From positions 16,049,759 to 16,113,758 of the forward strand of contig CM026390.1 in assembly GCA_014843695.1 (NCBI GenBank): 64,000 nt of DNA, in the 5' to 3' direction. Below, in pieces: positions 63,563 through 64,000 of this stretch. Positions within the stretch are counted from its first letter, which is position 1, and every line of letters starts with the position of its first letter. The notes below the pieces were generated by a model that did no database searches, had not been told where the DNA came from, and was given only the letters and a program-made list of their open reading frames with translations. The position numbers were made by a program, and so were the translations under genes. The stretch is from Archivesica marissinica (lineage: Eukaryota > Mollusca > Bivalvia > Venerida > Vesicomyidae).

Positions 63563-64000
63563 AAGCTGCATTACATTGTAATAAAGGATGTTTTGGGTAA
63601 AATATAAATACTAATGTGTGTGTGTTTACAAAAATCGAAATAGTCGGTTAGAAACGATAACATTCCAATAAATTTAAACCGTCGTATACGCGAATTTGTT
63701 TATCAACACACGAACTGTCAACACTCACAGCGCGCATGCGTGAAACAACAGAGGATGTAGAAAACAACGTATATATTTTGAACATGAAAGACTATCTATC
63801 TATCTTGGGGATGTAGAAATGTCCCTAAAAGACTTAGCTAACGGAGGTATGAATCAACATATGAAGTAATTTAATTAAAAAAGACAACGTGGGACAAATG
63901 CATTCCGAATGTAAACAAGTGCGGACAATCCGTTCCGGTTGTAAACAAGTGCGTGATCGATTGACTCGGAAAGTCATACTTTCGGTTTCGAGATTGTTTT
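63563..64000. repeat. Dispersed repeat F, copy 2, runs off the window
   Basis: It matches 54853-55175 through GTAATAAAGGATGTTTTGGG, ATATAAATACTAATGTGTG, CCGTCGTATACGCGAA and CGACTCGGAAAGTC, with about 100 bp of extra sequence in the middle (63750-63890). The end lies beyond position 64000. Confidence 0.75.

Overview
This window is eukaryotic, and a mollusc, most likely a bivalve, fits best. There is no bacterial gene organisation. One spliced exon is recognisable, several families of tRNA-derived SINEs are present, and at 59930-60386 there is an element with the layout of the bivalve 'pearl' elements (tandem core plus an ACGG microsatellite). The organism call is inference from repeat types; no species is claimed.

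Positions 1-45716 are almost entirely minisatellite. Six arrays with different repeat units follow one another: a 27-bp unit (1-11752), an 18-bp unit (12753-25068), another 27-bp unit (25423-26366), a 26-bp unit (26431-30500), a 31-bp unit (31501-42580) and a 39-bp unit (43461-45716). A degenerate zone lies between the last two. Two gaps of exactly 1000 N (11753-12752 and 30501-31500) each fall where one array type gives way to another, so those two junctions are scaffold joins and not observed sequence. All six arrays contain long-period (higher-order) duplications. Very long open frames run through them because 27, 18 and 39 are multiples of three, and because three 31-bp units make 93. None of these frames is treated as a gene.

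The one confident piece of protein-coding gene is a 112-bp exon at 25237-25348 (+), sandwiched between two arrays. Its 37 codons match the C-terminal part of 4-aminobutyrate aminotransferase (GABA transaminase, ABAT). It has an AG acceptor and a GT donor and no stop codon. No other ABAT exon is visible, so the arrays on both sides are probably intronic in a very large gene, unless this is an isolated gene fragment.

Positions 45717-64000 are ordinary AT-rich non-coding DNA full of short dispersed elements. They include six copies of a SINE with a tRNA-Thr-like head (three with perfect target-site duplications) and at least five other SINE-like families. There are also decayed Tc1/mariner transposase fragments, one split by a SINE with a 10-bp target-site duplication, and a small hAT-type MITE. 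Two further minisatellites and several tetranucleotide microsatellites complete the region. No complete gene, rRNA, functional tRNA, CRISPR array or promoter could be supported.
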